Shown here one piece after another: positions 1 to 7,833 of a DNA stretch of 8,312 nucleotides (the first letter of the stretch is position 1; the number at the start of each line of letters is the position of its first letter). The position numbers were made by a program, and so were the translations under genes. This DNA comes from Methylomarinum sp. (lineage in GTDB: Bacteria; Pseudomonadota; Gammaproteobacteria; Methylococcales; Methylomonadaceae). The notes under the pieces were generated by a model, which had not been told where the DNA came from, did no database searches, and saw nothing but the letters and a program-made list of their open reading frames with translations. The stretch spans positions 1 to 8,312 of the forward strand of contig WTAG01000655.1 in NCBI GenBank assembly GCA_013139755.1. The letters run 5' to 3'.

Positions 1-1713
<1,713 letters not shown>

Positions 1714-1742
1714 GAAATAATACAAAGCAATATTTAGGTCAT

Positions 1743-1774
1743 CATATTGTAGGAGTGGACGCTCCTACAATATG
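1743..1774. repeat. Perfect 13-bp palindromic hairpin between ligA and rppH
   Basis: CATATTGTAGGAG (1743-1755) is the exact reverse complement of CTCCTACAATATG (1762-1774), with a six-base loop TGGACG. It occupies most of the 66-bp gap between the convergent ligA and rppH stop codons. Neither strand has a U-tract after the stem, so it is not a classic intrinsic terminator, although it could still pause polymerase or protect both mRNA 3' ends. The GTAGGAG...CTCCTAC core resembles REP-type intergenic palindromes of some gammaproteobacteria. That resemblance is from memory and has not been tested against the genome. Confidence 0.75.
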
Positions 1775-1779
1775 CGATA

Positions 1780-2301
1780 TTAATAAGGTGATTTAGTCAG
1801 ATAACCATTTGCGCTGACTGGAATAGTCTCAGGTAAGATAATCTCCCCCAACTCAGCCATAGCTTTTTTGTAAACCTTACGTTTAAAGTAGATAACATCT
1901 TTTAACGGATACCAATAATCTACCCATCGCCAACCATCAAACTCTTGTTTTTCACCACAATCAAAGCGGACTTTAGTCTCATCCCCAACCAGGCGTAAAA
2001 TATACCAGATCTGCTTCTGTCCAACACACAGAGGCAAAGACTTTTTTCTGATGTATTTTTCTGGCAGCTTGTAACGCAACCAGTAACGTGTACGACCAAG
2101 TAACTGAACATGTTCAGCCATTAAACCAGTTTCTTCCCACAATTCACGATACATCGCTGCTTCAGGGACTTCATTACAATCAATCCCGCCTTGCGGAAAC
2201 TGCCACGAATTAACACCTTTTCGTTTTGCCCAAAACACACGACCCTCATCATTGCAAAGGATAATGCCGACATTCGGTCGGTATCCTTTAGAGTCTATCA
2301 T
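1780..2301 (-). CDS. rppH: RNA pyrophosphohydrolase RppH (Nudix hydrolase)
   Basis: Removes pyrophosphate from the triphosphorylated 5' end of mRNAs, giving a 5' monophosphate that stimulates RNase E-dependent decay. The 173-residue length is close to E. coli RppH (176). The N-terminus MIDSKGYRPNVGI is typical of the family. A complete Nudix box spans residues 38-60, starting at Gly38, with Glu44 and the RELWEETGL core; Glu53, Glu56 and Glu57 are the expected metal ligands. The region after the box contains FDGWRWVDYWYPL and the FKRKVYKKAM helix, also seen in RppH. The ATG is preceded by CAGG at 2309-2312 with seven bases of spacing. In pseudomonads rppH sits with ptsP and a HAD phosphatase. 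Here the HAD gene is divergent and ptsP is absent, with ligA converging instead. Confidence 0.95.
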   Translation of the reverse strand: MIDSKGYRPNVGIILCNDEGRVFWAKRKGVNSWQFPQGGIDCNEVPEAAMYRELWEETGLMAEHVQLLGRTRYWLRYKLPEKYIRKKSLPLCVGQKQIWYILRLVGDETKVRFDCGEKQEFDGWRWVDYWYPLKDVIYFKRKVYKKAMAELGEIILPETIPVSANGYLTKSPY

Positions 2302-2605
2302 TTAAAAACCTGTTATTTGCATCCCCATTCTTTTAAATGTTATCAGACAAAGCGATATATTAATCCAGCAAGGACTCTTAAAGTCTAGAGACTACCTTAT
2401 AAGGCAGATCTAAACAAACCTACAAACGTACGCTTAATACTTGGATTAAATACTACAAATTCAGCTATTTTGTGTATAGCCAATTGCCTAAATGTTAAAA
2501 TAAAAAAATAAGTCAGTATTAAAATTAATATCATCATTGTTCCATAAAACTTCTACTGACGCTATAACACTTTAACTTTAATATATACTCAAACAGGATT
2601 TAACC
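2302..2605. other. AT-rich divergent intergenic region, rppH / HAD phosphatase
   Basis: This 304-bp spacer must hold the promoters for both flanking genes. No convincing coding sequence is seen; a short plus-strand reading frame that starts inside rppH and runs into it has no family signal. A 10-bp palindrome CCTTATAAGG lies at 2395-2404. A TATAAC at 2563-2568 could be a -10 box for the HAD gene, but the nearest -35-like TTGTTC (2537-2542) is 20 bp away, so the assignment is weak. No tRNA, riboswitch or strong hairpin was recognised. Confidence 0.5.
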
Positions 2606-2608
2606 GTG
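2595..2608 (+). promoter_or_regulatory. Shine-Dalgarno and GTG start of HAD phosphatase
   Basis: AGGA at 2595-2598 lies seven bases before the GTG at 2606. An in-frame TAA at 2579-2581 with no ATG between it and the GTG rules out a longer ATG-started form. The protein opens directly with the HAD motif I, so a later start would delete the catalytic aspartates. Confidence 0.8.
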
Positions 2609-3262
2609 AGTTTAGCCATTTTTGATTTAGACAACACCCTCATTTCTGATGACAGCGATTATTTGTGGGGACAGTTTCTTGTTGACCAAGGCATCGTCGA
2701 CAAGGATCTATATGAAGAAGCCAATATCAAGTTTTATGAAGACTACAAACAAGGTGAATTAGATATTGTTGAATTTTTAGACTTCTCTCTTGCACCTTTA
2801 GCAAAAAATGATCCAGAACAACTATTTAAATGGCGAGAGCAATTTATTGAACAAATCATTAAACCAATTCAACTTAAGTCTGCTATCCGCCTGGTTAATA
2901 AACATCGATTTAAAGGTGATACGGTGATGGTCATTACAGCAACCAATCGATTTGTCACTGAACCTATCGCCAAGTTATTTGGTATCGACATCTTACTTGC
3001 GACAACCCCAGAAGTTGTTGATGGACGCTATACTGGAAAATTTGAAGGTACCCCCTGCTTCCAGGAAGGCAAAGTAACACTATTAAACGAATGGTTAGAA
3101 AATTCATCAGAAACATTAGAAAACAGTTCATTTTATAGTGACTCTCATAATGACCTGTCTTTATTAAAGCTTGTTGATAATCCCGTTGCCGTAGACCCTG
3201 ATGATCAACTGCGTGATTATGCAGAACAACAAGGCTGGGCCATTATGAGTTTGCGCGGTTAA
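2606..3262 (+). CDS. HAD-superfamily subfamily IB phosphatase (SerB-like)
   Basis: Predicted cytoplasmic Mg2+-dependent phosphohydrolase of the HAD-IB group, which includes SerB-like enzymes and related proteins of unsettled substrate. Motif I is FDLDNTL with nucleophile Asp7 and general acid/base Asp9. An alpha-helical cap occupies about residues 15-90. Motif II is the threonine in VITATN (Thr111), Lys156 (EGKVTLL) fits motif III, and motif IV is YSDSHNDLSLL with Asp179 and Asp183. All four catalytic motifs are therefore intact. The 218-residue length fits this subfamily. A HAD-IB gene beside rppH is a recurring neighbourhood in gammaproteobacteria (for example pseudomonads), though here it is divergent. 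The substrate cannot be told from sequence: phosphoserine, a phospholipid head group or another monophosphate are all possible. It converges on the small membrane-protein gene to its right. Confidence 0.88.
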   Translation: MSLAIFDLDNTLISDDSDYLWGQFLVDQGIVDKDLYEEANIKFYEDYKQGELDIVEFLDFSLAPLAKNDPEQLFKWREQFIEQIIKPIQLKSAIRLVNKHRFKGDTVMVITATNRFVTEPIAKLFGIDILLATTPEVVDGRYTGKFEGTPCFQEGKVTLLNEWLENSSETLENSSFYSDSHNDLSLLKLVDNPVAVDPDDQLRDYAEQQGWAIMSLRG

Positions 3263-3299
3263 AAACAATCTTTAAATTTCAGTAATCCAAAATTTAGGC

Positions 3300-3331
3300 A
3301 AAAAAAAGGGTGTTTATTCACAAACACCCTT
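3300..3331 (-). terminator. Rho-independent terminator for the 108-residue membrane protein gene
   Basis: Read on the minus strand, AAGGGTGTTT and AAACACCCTT form a 10-bp stem (3322-3331 and 3306-3315) around a six-base loop. The A run at 3300-3307 becomes an eight-base U tract at the end of the stem. On the plus strand no T run follows, so it should act mainly on the leftward transcript, though it also lies 38 bp after the HAD stop codon. Confidence 0.88.
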
Positions 3332-3372
3332 CTCCTCAGAATCACATACTCCTCAGGGAGTACAAAACTCAA

Positions 3373-3699
3373 TTATTTTTTAACACTATCAGCAATTTTG
3401 TTAAATTCTTCAACGCGTGCTTTTCCTGTATTAACCAAATCTAAGCCAGTATCTACGATTATTTTAACTAATCCTGGTGTTTTATAAACAATCAGTCCCA
3501 AATATGAGACGATCGAAACGGCAATCACTGCACCAATAATTCCACCAAGGCCAACAAGGCTAAAAATCTTAATGATTAATACAACCAAGTCTAACGGAAC
3601 TAAAATCATTGCTCCAAAATAAGCCAAGACCATAAATGTAAAAAGCACAAAAACAACAAATTGAAACAGTCTTACCAGAGCAACATTAACTTTATTCAT
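3373..3699 (-). CDS. Small two-helix inner-membrane protein, function unknown
   Basis: Not recognised as a named family. From the ATG at 3699 it encodes 108 residues. The N-terminus is short and basic (MNKVNVALVR), followed by a hydrophobic segment at about residues 11-35, a lysine-marked break (Lys44), a second glycine-rich hydrophobic segment at about 46-72, and a charged, amphipathic C-terminal tail of about 35 residues ending ADSVKK. This suggests a helical hairpin in the inner membrane with both ends on the same face. The start was chosen because the hydrophobic protein begins naturally there, with AGGA at 3711-3714, 11 bases upstream. A TTG at 3756 in the same frame has a stronger Shine-Dalgarno and would add 19 residues. 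It has its own promoter candidate and a strong terminator, so it is probably a monocistronic gene. It lies downstream of the rhomboid gene, separated by 180 bp. Confidence 0.65.
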   Translation of the reverse strand: MNKVNVALVRLFQFVVFVLFTFMVLAYFGAMILVPLDLVVLIIKIFSLVGLGGIIGAVIAVSIVSYLGLIVYKTPGLVKIIVDTGLDLVNTGKARVEEFNKIADSVKK

Positions 3700-3792
3700 A
3701 ATATGTGAATTCCTGAAAATAATATTAAAGGTTCCGCTTAAACCTACCCAGTTCAAACACAACCTCCCCTAAAAACGAATCTGAATCCCGAG

Positions 3793-3821
3793 ATTATATC
3801 TTAATTTCAGGGATAATTTAA
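3793..3821 (-). promoter_or_regulatory. Candidate sigma-70 promoter for the 108-residue membrane protein
   Basis: On the minus strand a perfect TATAAT (3798-3793) is preceded at 17 bp by TTAAAT (3821-3816), which matches three of six -35 positions. Transcription would start near 3786 and give a leader of about 85 bases that includes the AGGGGAGG at 3770-3763. The -10 is strong and the -35 poor. Confidence 0.45.
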
Positions 3822-3879
3822 CTTTTATAACGATTGCTATCATCCTGCTTGCACAGCTAAAAACATCAACAATAGTAAA

Positions 3880-4572
3880 TCAGGATGCCTCATCCACTTC
3901 ATTATTAAGAAATAAAGGATGTAAAAAAACACCTGCAACAAAGCCACCCAAATGCGCCCACCAAGCAACTTCGGCTGTTACGGCATCAAACATCATTGCA
4001 GTTGTTGCATTTTGAATTTGAATAATGACCCAAAAGCCTAAAAATGCAATAGCGGGTAATTCAAAAAAAATCGGTAAAAGAAACAAGGGAAACCAAATAA
4101 CAATCCTGGCATAAGGGTACATTAAAAAATATGCGCCTAAAACCCCTGCAATTGCGCCTGAAGCCCCTACAACAGGGATCGCCATTGTTGGGTCAAAATA
4201 CCATTGCACAAAGGTTGCAATTAAACCGCATGATAAATAGAACGCCAGAAAGCGAACATGACCCATTCTATCTTCAATACTATTAGCAAAAATCCAGATA
4301 AACCACATATTTATAATGATATGCAACCAACCACCATGTAAAAACAAGCTACTTAAAAAAGAAAAGTAGCCGTCAAATGGCAATCCAAATGCAGCAGACC
4401 ACTCGGGATTTGAATATCGAATAGGTACCATGCCATATAAATACGTCAGTTGGCGTTGCAACTCATCAGGCATCATTTTCATTGAAAGAAAAATGCCTAT
4501 ACAAATCCCCATAATAACCCAACTGACATAGGGGGTAGTCTTACACAATATATTATCTCTAATTGGAATCAT
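3880..4572 (-). CDS. Rhomboid-family intramembrane serine protease
   Basis: Predicted polytopic inner-membrane protease that cleaves substrate transmembrane helices. The 230-residue protein has about six hydrophobic segments and no extra soluble domain, the basic bacterial rhomboid layout. The catalytic signature is present: GASGAIAG with nucleophile Ser138 at the start of the fourth segment, and AHLGGF with His207 in the last segment. The HGGWLHIIINMWF segment carries His84 and Asn88, matching the oxyanion-hole positions of GlpG (His150 and Asn154), so it is predicted active rather than an iRhom-like pseudoprotease. The N-terminus MIPIRDN is typical for the family and supports this ATG, although no clear Shine-Dalgarno precedes it. 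The gene starts 73 bp downstream of the HD-GYP regulator on the same strand, so cotranscription is possible. The natural substrate is unknown. Confidence 0.93.
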   Translation of the reverse strand: MIPIRDNILCKTTPYVSWVIMGICIGIFLSMKMMPDELQRQLTYLYGMVPIRYSNPEWSAAFGLPFDGYFSFLSSLFLHGGWLHIIINMWFIWIFANSIEDRMGHVRFLAFYLSCGLIATFVQWYFDPTMAIPVVGASGAIAGVLGAYFLMYPYARIVIWFPLFLLPIFFELPAIAFLGFWVIIQIQNATTAMMFDAVTAEVAWWAHLGGFVAGVFLHPLFLNNEVDEAS

Positions 4573-4645
4573 TCTAGGTCATTTGGAAGTAATAGGACAA
4601 TAGTGGCTGTTCCCGAAGCATTTCTAGCTAGCTCCCGCAAACTTA

Positions 4646-5695
4646 TCAATCGGCATAAGCTTTACGAATTTTCAAGAACTGTTCAATATTCTGCACAAAT
4701 AATTCAATCAACTGAGGGTCAAAAAAATAACCTGCTTTATCTCGCATAAAATTGACAGTATCATCAATAGACCATGCTTTTTTATAAGGTCGCTGTGTTG
4801 TTAATGCATCAAACACATCAGCAATAGCGATAATTCTGCCCTCAATAGGAATAGACTCCCCACTCAATTGATTAGGATAACCACTGCCATCCCATTTTTC
4901 ATGGTGCGATAAGGCAATACTTGCTGCCATTTGTACCAATAAAGAAGGATGATCACCTAATAGCTTAGCACCTAACTTAGTATGCCCTTCCATCACTTTC
5001 CGTTCTTCATCATCTAAGACCCCTTTTTTTAACAAAATCGAATCAGGGATACCAATCTTGCCAATGTCATGCATAGGTGCGGCTTTTTCTATCATATAAT
5101 ACAGTTCTGCAGGCAAGCCTAACTTTTTACCTAATAACCGAGCATATTTACCCACCCGCACAAGATGTTGCCCCGTTTCATTATCGCGAATTTCACCTGC
5201 TAAAGCCAGACGATGAATCAGACTTTCAGTTGCATCCCCTAAATCACGCGTTCTTGACTCAACCTGTTTTTCCAACGCCTCATTTAAATGTTTTTGTAAT
5301 TTATATGATTGTTTTACTTTAAGCAAATTGCGCGACCTCAATTTAACCTCACACAAATCAAATGGCTTGTGAACAAAATCATTAGCACCAGAATCCAACG
5401 CCTTATTACAGGTATAGGAATTCATATTCCCTGTCAGAATAATAACAGGAAGCTCATCAACGCAGTATATTTTACGAACCTGATCTATTACCTGAAAACC
5501 ATTAAGGTGAGGCATTTCAATATCTAAAAGTAATAAATCGAATTCCTGTTGTTGCAATTCTATAATGACTTTTCTTGGATCAGTCACAGCTCTGGCTGTA
5601 ACGTTAAGTTCCGCTTCCAATAAATTACTTAAAATCATTACATTAGTGATAGAATCATCACAAATTAAGACTCTTTGAGTTTCTCTATTAGGCAT
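4646..5695 (-). CDS. RpfG-type response regulator: REC plus HD-GYP c-di-GMP phosphodiesterase
   Basis: Predicted cytoplasmic signalling protein that hydrolyses cyclic di-GMP when its receiver domain is phosphorylated. From the ATG at 5695 it has 349 residues. REC domain, about 1-125: acidic pair Asp13-Asp14, phospho-acceptor Asp58 in LLLLDIEMP, Thr88 and Lys110 (HKPF). A charged helical linker of about 35 residues, probably coiled coil, follows. HD-GYP domain, about 160-345: TGQHLVRV with His177, the HD pair His209-Asp210 followed by GKIGIPD, His238, HHEKWDGSGYP with His264, His265 and the GYP at 272-274, and Asp293 in AIADVFDAL. The metal ligands and signature expected of active HD-GYP enzymes are present. 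A TTG at 5722 in frame is less likely than this ATG, whose G-rich AGGGGG lies upstream. No partner histidine kinase is encoded in the window, so the sensor must be elsewhere. Confidence 0.94.
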   Translation of the reverse strand: MPNRETQRVLICDDSITNVMILSNLLEAELNVTARAVTDPRKVIIELQQQEFDLLLLDIEMPHLNGFQVIDQVRKIYCVDELPVIILTGNMNSYTCNKALDSGANDFVHKPFDLCEVKLRSRNLLKVKQSYKLQKHLNEALEKQVESRTRDLGDATESLIHRLALAGEIRDNETGQHLVRVGKYARLLGKKLGLPAELYYMIEKAAPMHDIGKIGIPDSILLKKGVLDDEERKVMEGHTKLGAKLLGDHPSLLVQMAASIALSHHEKWDGSGYPNQLSGESIPIEGRIIAIADVFDALTTQRPYKKAWSIDDTVNFMRDKAGYFFDPQLIELFVQNIEQFLKIRKAYAD

Positions 5696-5745
5696 GATAT
5701 AAACACCCCCTAAACCAAACAAAGTACAATCGACAAATATACTCC

Positions 5746-5773
5746 GATATATCCTGAATTGATACTATGTAAA
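5746..5773 (-). promoter_or_regulatory. Candidate promoter for the HD-GYP response regulator
   Basis: On the minus strand TTTACA (5773-5768, five of six -35 matches) and TATATC (5751-5746, four of six -10 matches) are separated by 16 bp. The predicted transcript would begin near 5739, about 44 bases before the ATG at 5695. In so AT-rich a spacer chance matches are common. Confidence 0.35.
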
Positions 5774-5931
5774 GGTATAGAAATATAGACATTTACTAAT
5801 ATTCTTCTCCCAGCCACTTTAACAACCGTCGCAAGCATTCCTCCCCAAAAAAAAAACCAGCTAAGCTCCCCCTTAAAGATACTCTCAGAAAAACCAGGCT
5901 ACCCAGACTCTCCAAATAATACTCGTTCTTT

Positions 5932-7833
5932 ATGAAAATACTGCTAATAACCCCACCTATGACTCAGCTGAATACCCCCTATCCAGCAACAGCATACTTA
6001 ACAGGTTTTCTCAGGCAACAAGGTTATTCCGTCGCCCAAAGAGATTTGGCCATAGAATTATTTTTATCATTACTCACAAAACAAGGCTTAGATAGAATTT
6101 ATCAAACAGTTGAAGATAATTATGCCGATTTTGATGATGATGAATTGCCCGATGCAATTTACCATTTTTTAGCCCACTACCCCACTTACCAAAAATGTAT
6201 TGAGCCCACGGTTAAATTTCTGCAAGGTAAAAATCCATCACTGGCTTTACGCATTGCCTCGCGCACCTTTTTACCTGAAGGCCCTCAATTTGAAAGTCTC
6301 TACCAAATGGAGGAAATGTCTGGTGATGTATTACAACAGGCTTTTGGTAACTTAGGCGTTCAGGACAAAGCAAAATACCTAGCCACTTTGTTTATTGATG
6401 ATGTTTCTGCTGTTATTAAACAAGGGGTAGACCCTCACTTTGAAGTCTCCCGTTATGGTGAACGATTAGCCGCATCCAACCCTTCCTTTGACGACCTTTA
6501 TAAGCAACTACAACAGCCCGCTATCTACACCGACGAAATTATTTTTTCATTAGTCGGTGTATATATCAGCCAAGAACAACCCAGCATTGTTGGGCTGACT
6601 GTTCCCTTCCCTGGCAATATGCTAGGGGCATTAAAAATAGCCCGGTGCTGTAAGCAAATCAACCCTAAAATCAAAATCATTTTAGGTGGCGGCTTTGTCA
6701 ACACAGAACTACGCTCTCTAAAAGACCCGCGTATCTTTGAGTTTGTCGACTTCATCACTGTAGACGATGGTGAAAGACCGCTTTTAACCTTACTTGAGCA
6801 TATTAATCATCAACGGCCTATTGAAGACTTATTTCGCACTTACCATGTGAAAGAGAATAAGGTTATCTACACTAACAACCCCACATTACACGACATTCCT
6901 CATAAAGACACAGGCACACCCAGTTATGAAGGGCTACCTTTAGATAGCTATTTATCACTCTGTGAAATGCTTAACCCCATGCACCGTATTTGGAGTGATG
7001 GTCGCTGGAACAAACTCACCATTGCCCATGGTTGTTATTGGTCACAATGTAGTTTTTGTGACATTAGCCTTAACTATATTGGTCAATATGACGATGCCGG
7101 CGCTGAAATTATTGTTAACCGCATTGAAACATTAATCGCAGAAACCGGCGAAACAGGCTTTCATTTTGTTGATGAAGCCGCGCCCCCCAAAGTTCTATTT
7201 GCCATGGCAGAAAAACTGATTGAACGAGATATTGTCATCAGCTGGTGGGGAAATATCCGTTTTGAAAAAACATTTAGCGCAGAAAAATGCCAACTATTAG
7301 CTGATTCAGGCTGTATTGCCATTAGTGGTGGACTCGAAGTTGCTTCAGATCGTTTACTCAAACTCATGAAGAAAGGTGTCACTGTTGAACAAGTAGCCCG
7401 CGTCACCAAAAATTTTGCCGATGCCGGCATTTTGGTACACGCTTATTTAATGTATGGATTTCCTAGTCAAACAGAACAAGAAACTGTCGATTCTTTAGAA
7501 CGCGTTCGACAACTCATGCTTAACGGCTGTATAGACTCTGCCTATTGGCATCGTTTTGCAGCCACCATACACAGTCCGATAGGTTTGCACCCCGAACAAT
7601 ACCAGATAAAATTAATCCCTAATGGTGATATTCAGTTTGCAGAAAATGATATTGATTACCACGACCCCGTCAATACAAATCATGATATGTTAGGTGTAGG
7701 ATTAAAAAAAGCCCTCTATAATTATATGCACGGCATGGGATTTGACTACCCCATGGATTTTTGGTTTGAACAAGCCGTCACCGAACCCAATATTCCAGCT
7801 AATTTTATTGAACAGGCACTCAATCAACAATGA
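5932..7833 (+). CDS. B12-binding-type radical SAM protein with CX4CX2C cluster motif
   Basis: Predicted radical S-adenosylmethionine enzyme of the cobalamin-binding-domain type, 633 residues. The N-terminus MKILLITPPM followed by YPATAYLTGFLRQQGY is the usual opening of these proteins. The Rossmann-like domain resumes at about 218-291 (SIVGLTVPFPGN, IILGGGFVNTEL, VDDGERPLLTLL), with a mostly helical stretch of about 160 residues in between. No DxHxxG cobalamin-ligand motif is seen. The radical SAM core follows: Cys368, Cys373 and Cys376 in HGCYWSQCSFCD are the presumed 4Fe-4S ligands, then FVDEAAPP (412-419), ISGGLEVASDRLL (464-476) and HAYLMYGFPSQTEQE. A C-terminal region of about 90 residues is unassigned. 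The reaction and substrate are unknown; methyl transfer or another radical modification is possible. No clear Shine-Dalgarno precedes the ATG. The stop overlaps the next gene's start by four bases, so the two are translationally coupled. Confidence 0.87.
   Translation: MKILLITPPMTQLNTPYPATAYLTGFLRQQGYSVAQRDLAIELFLSLLTKQGLDRIYQTVEDNYADFDDDELPDAIYHFLAHYPTYQKCIEPTVKFLQGKNPSLALRIASRTFLPEGPQFESLYQMEEMSGDVLQQAFGNLGVQDKAKYLATLFIDDVSAVIKQGVDPHFEVSRYGERLAASNPSFDDLYKQLQQPAIYTDEIIFSLVGVYISQEQPSIVGLTVPFPGNMLGALKIARCCKQINPKIKIILGGGFVNTELRSLKDPRIFEFVDFITVDDGERPLLTLLEHINHQRPIEDLFRTYHVKENKVIYTNNPTLHDIPHKDTGTPSYEGLPLDSYLSLCEMLNPMHRIWSDGRWNKLTIAHGCYWSQCSFCDISLNYIGQYDDAGAEIIVNRIETLIAETGETGFHFVDEAAPPKVLFAMAEKLIERDIVISWWGNIRFEKTFSAEKCQLLADSGCIAISGGLEVASDRLLKLMKKGVTVEQVARVTKNFADAGILVHAYLMYGFPSQTEQETVDSLERVRQLMLNGCIDSAYWHRFAATIHSPIGLHPEQYQIKLIPNGDIQFAENDIDYHDPVNTNHDMLGVGLKKALYNYMHGMGFDYPMDFWFEQAVTEPNIPANFIEQALNQQ

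Noticed and set aside
1920..2111. Second minus-strand frame inside rppH
   Set aside because: Overlaps rppH out of frame; the Nudix box is in the rppH frame and this one has no domain signal.
2191..2388. Plus-strand frame of 65 codons starting inside rppH and entering the spacer
   Set aside because: More than half is antisense to rppH, no Shine-Dalgarno or family resemblance, and the tail is low-complexity AT-rich spacer.
2302..2605. Searched for a riboswitch or small RNA in the rppH/HAD spacer
   Set aside because: Only short AT-rich palindromes such as CCTTATAAGG and AGTCTAGAGACT are seen; none builds a convincing structured RNA.
3347..3362. TACTCC/GGAGTA hairpin just after the small membrane gene
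   Set aside because: Only a six-base stem with a four-base loop and no following U-tract; the hairpin at 3300-3331 is the real terminator.
5077..5527. Two plus-strand frames antisense to the HD-GYP regulator
   Set aside because: They oppose a gene with intact REC and HD-GYP motifs and have no recognisable features of their own.
5847..5856. Run of ten A residues upstream of the radical SAM gene, considered as a minus-strand terminator U-tract
   Set aside because: No stable stem lies on its 5' side on the minus strand (only a short AGCT/AGCT), and no minus-strand gene ends there.
6525..7430. Minus-strand frames at 6525-6758 and 7161-7430
   Set aside because: Antisense to the radical SAM gene, whose motifs are continuous across both stretches.
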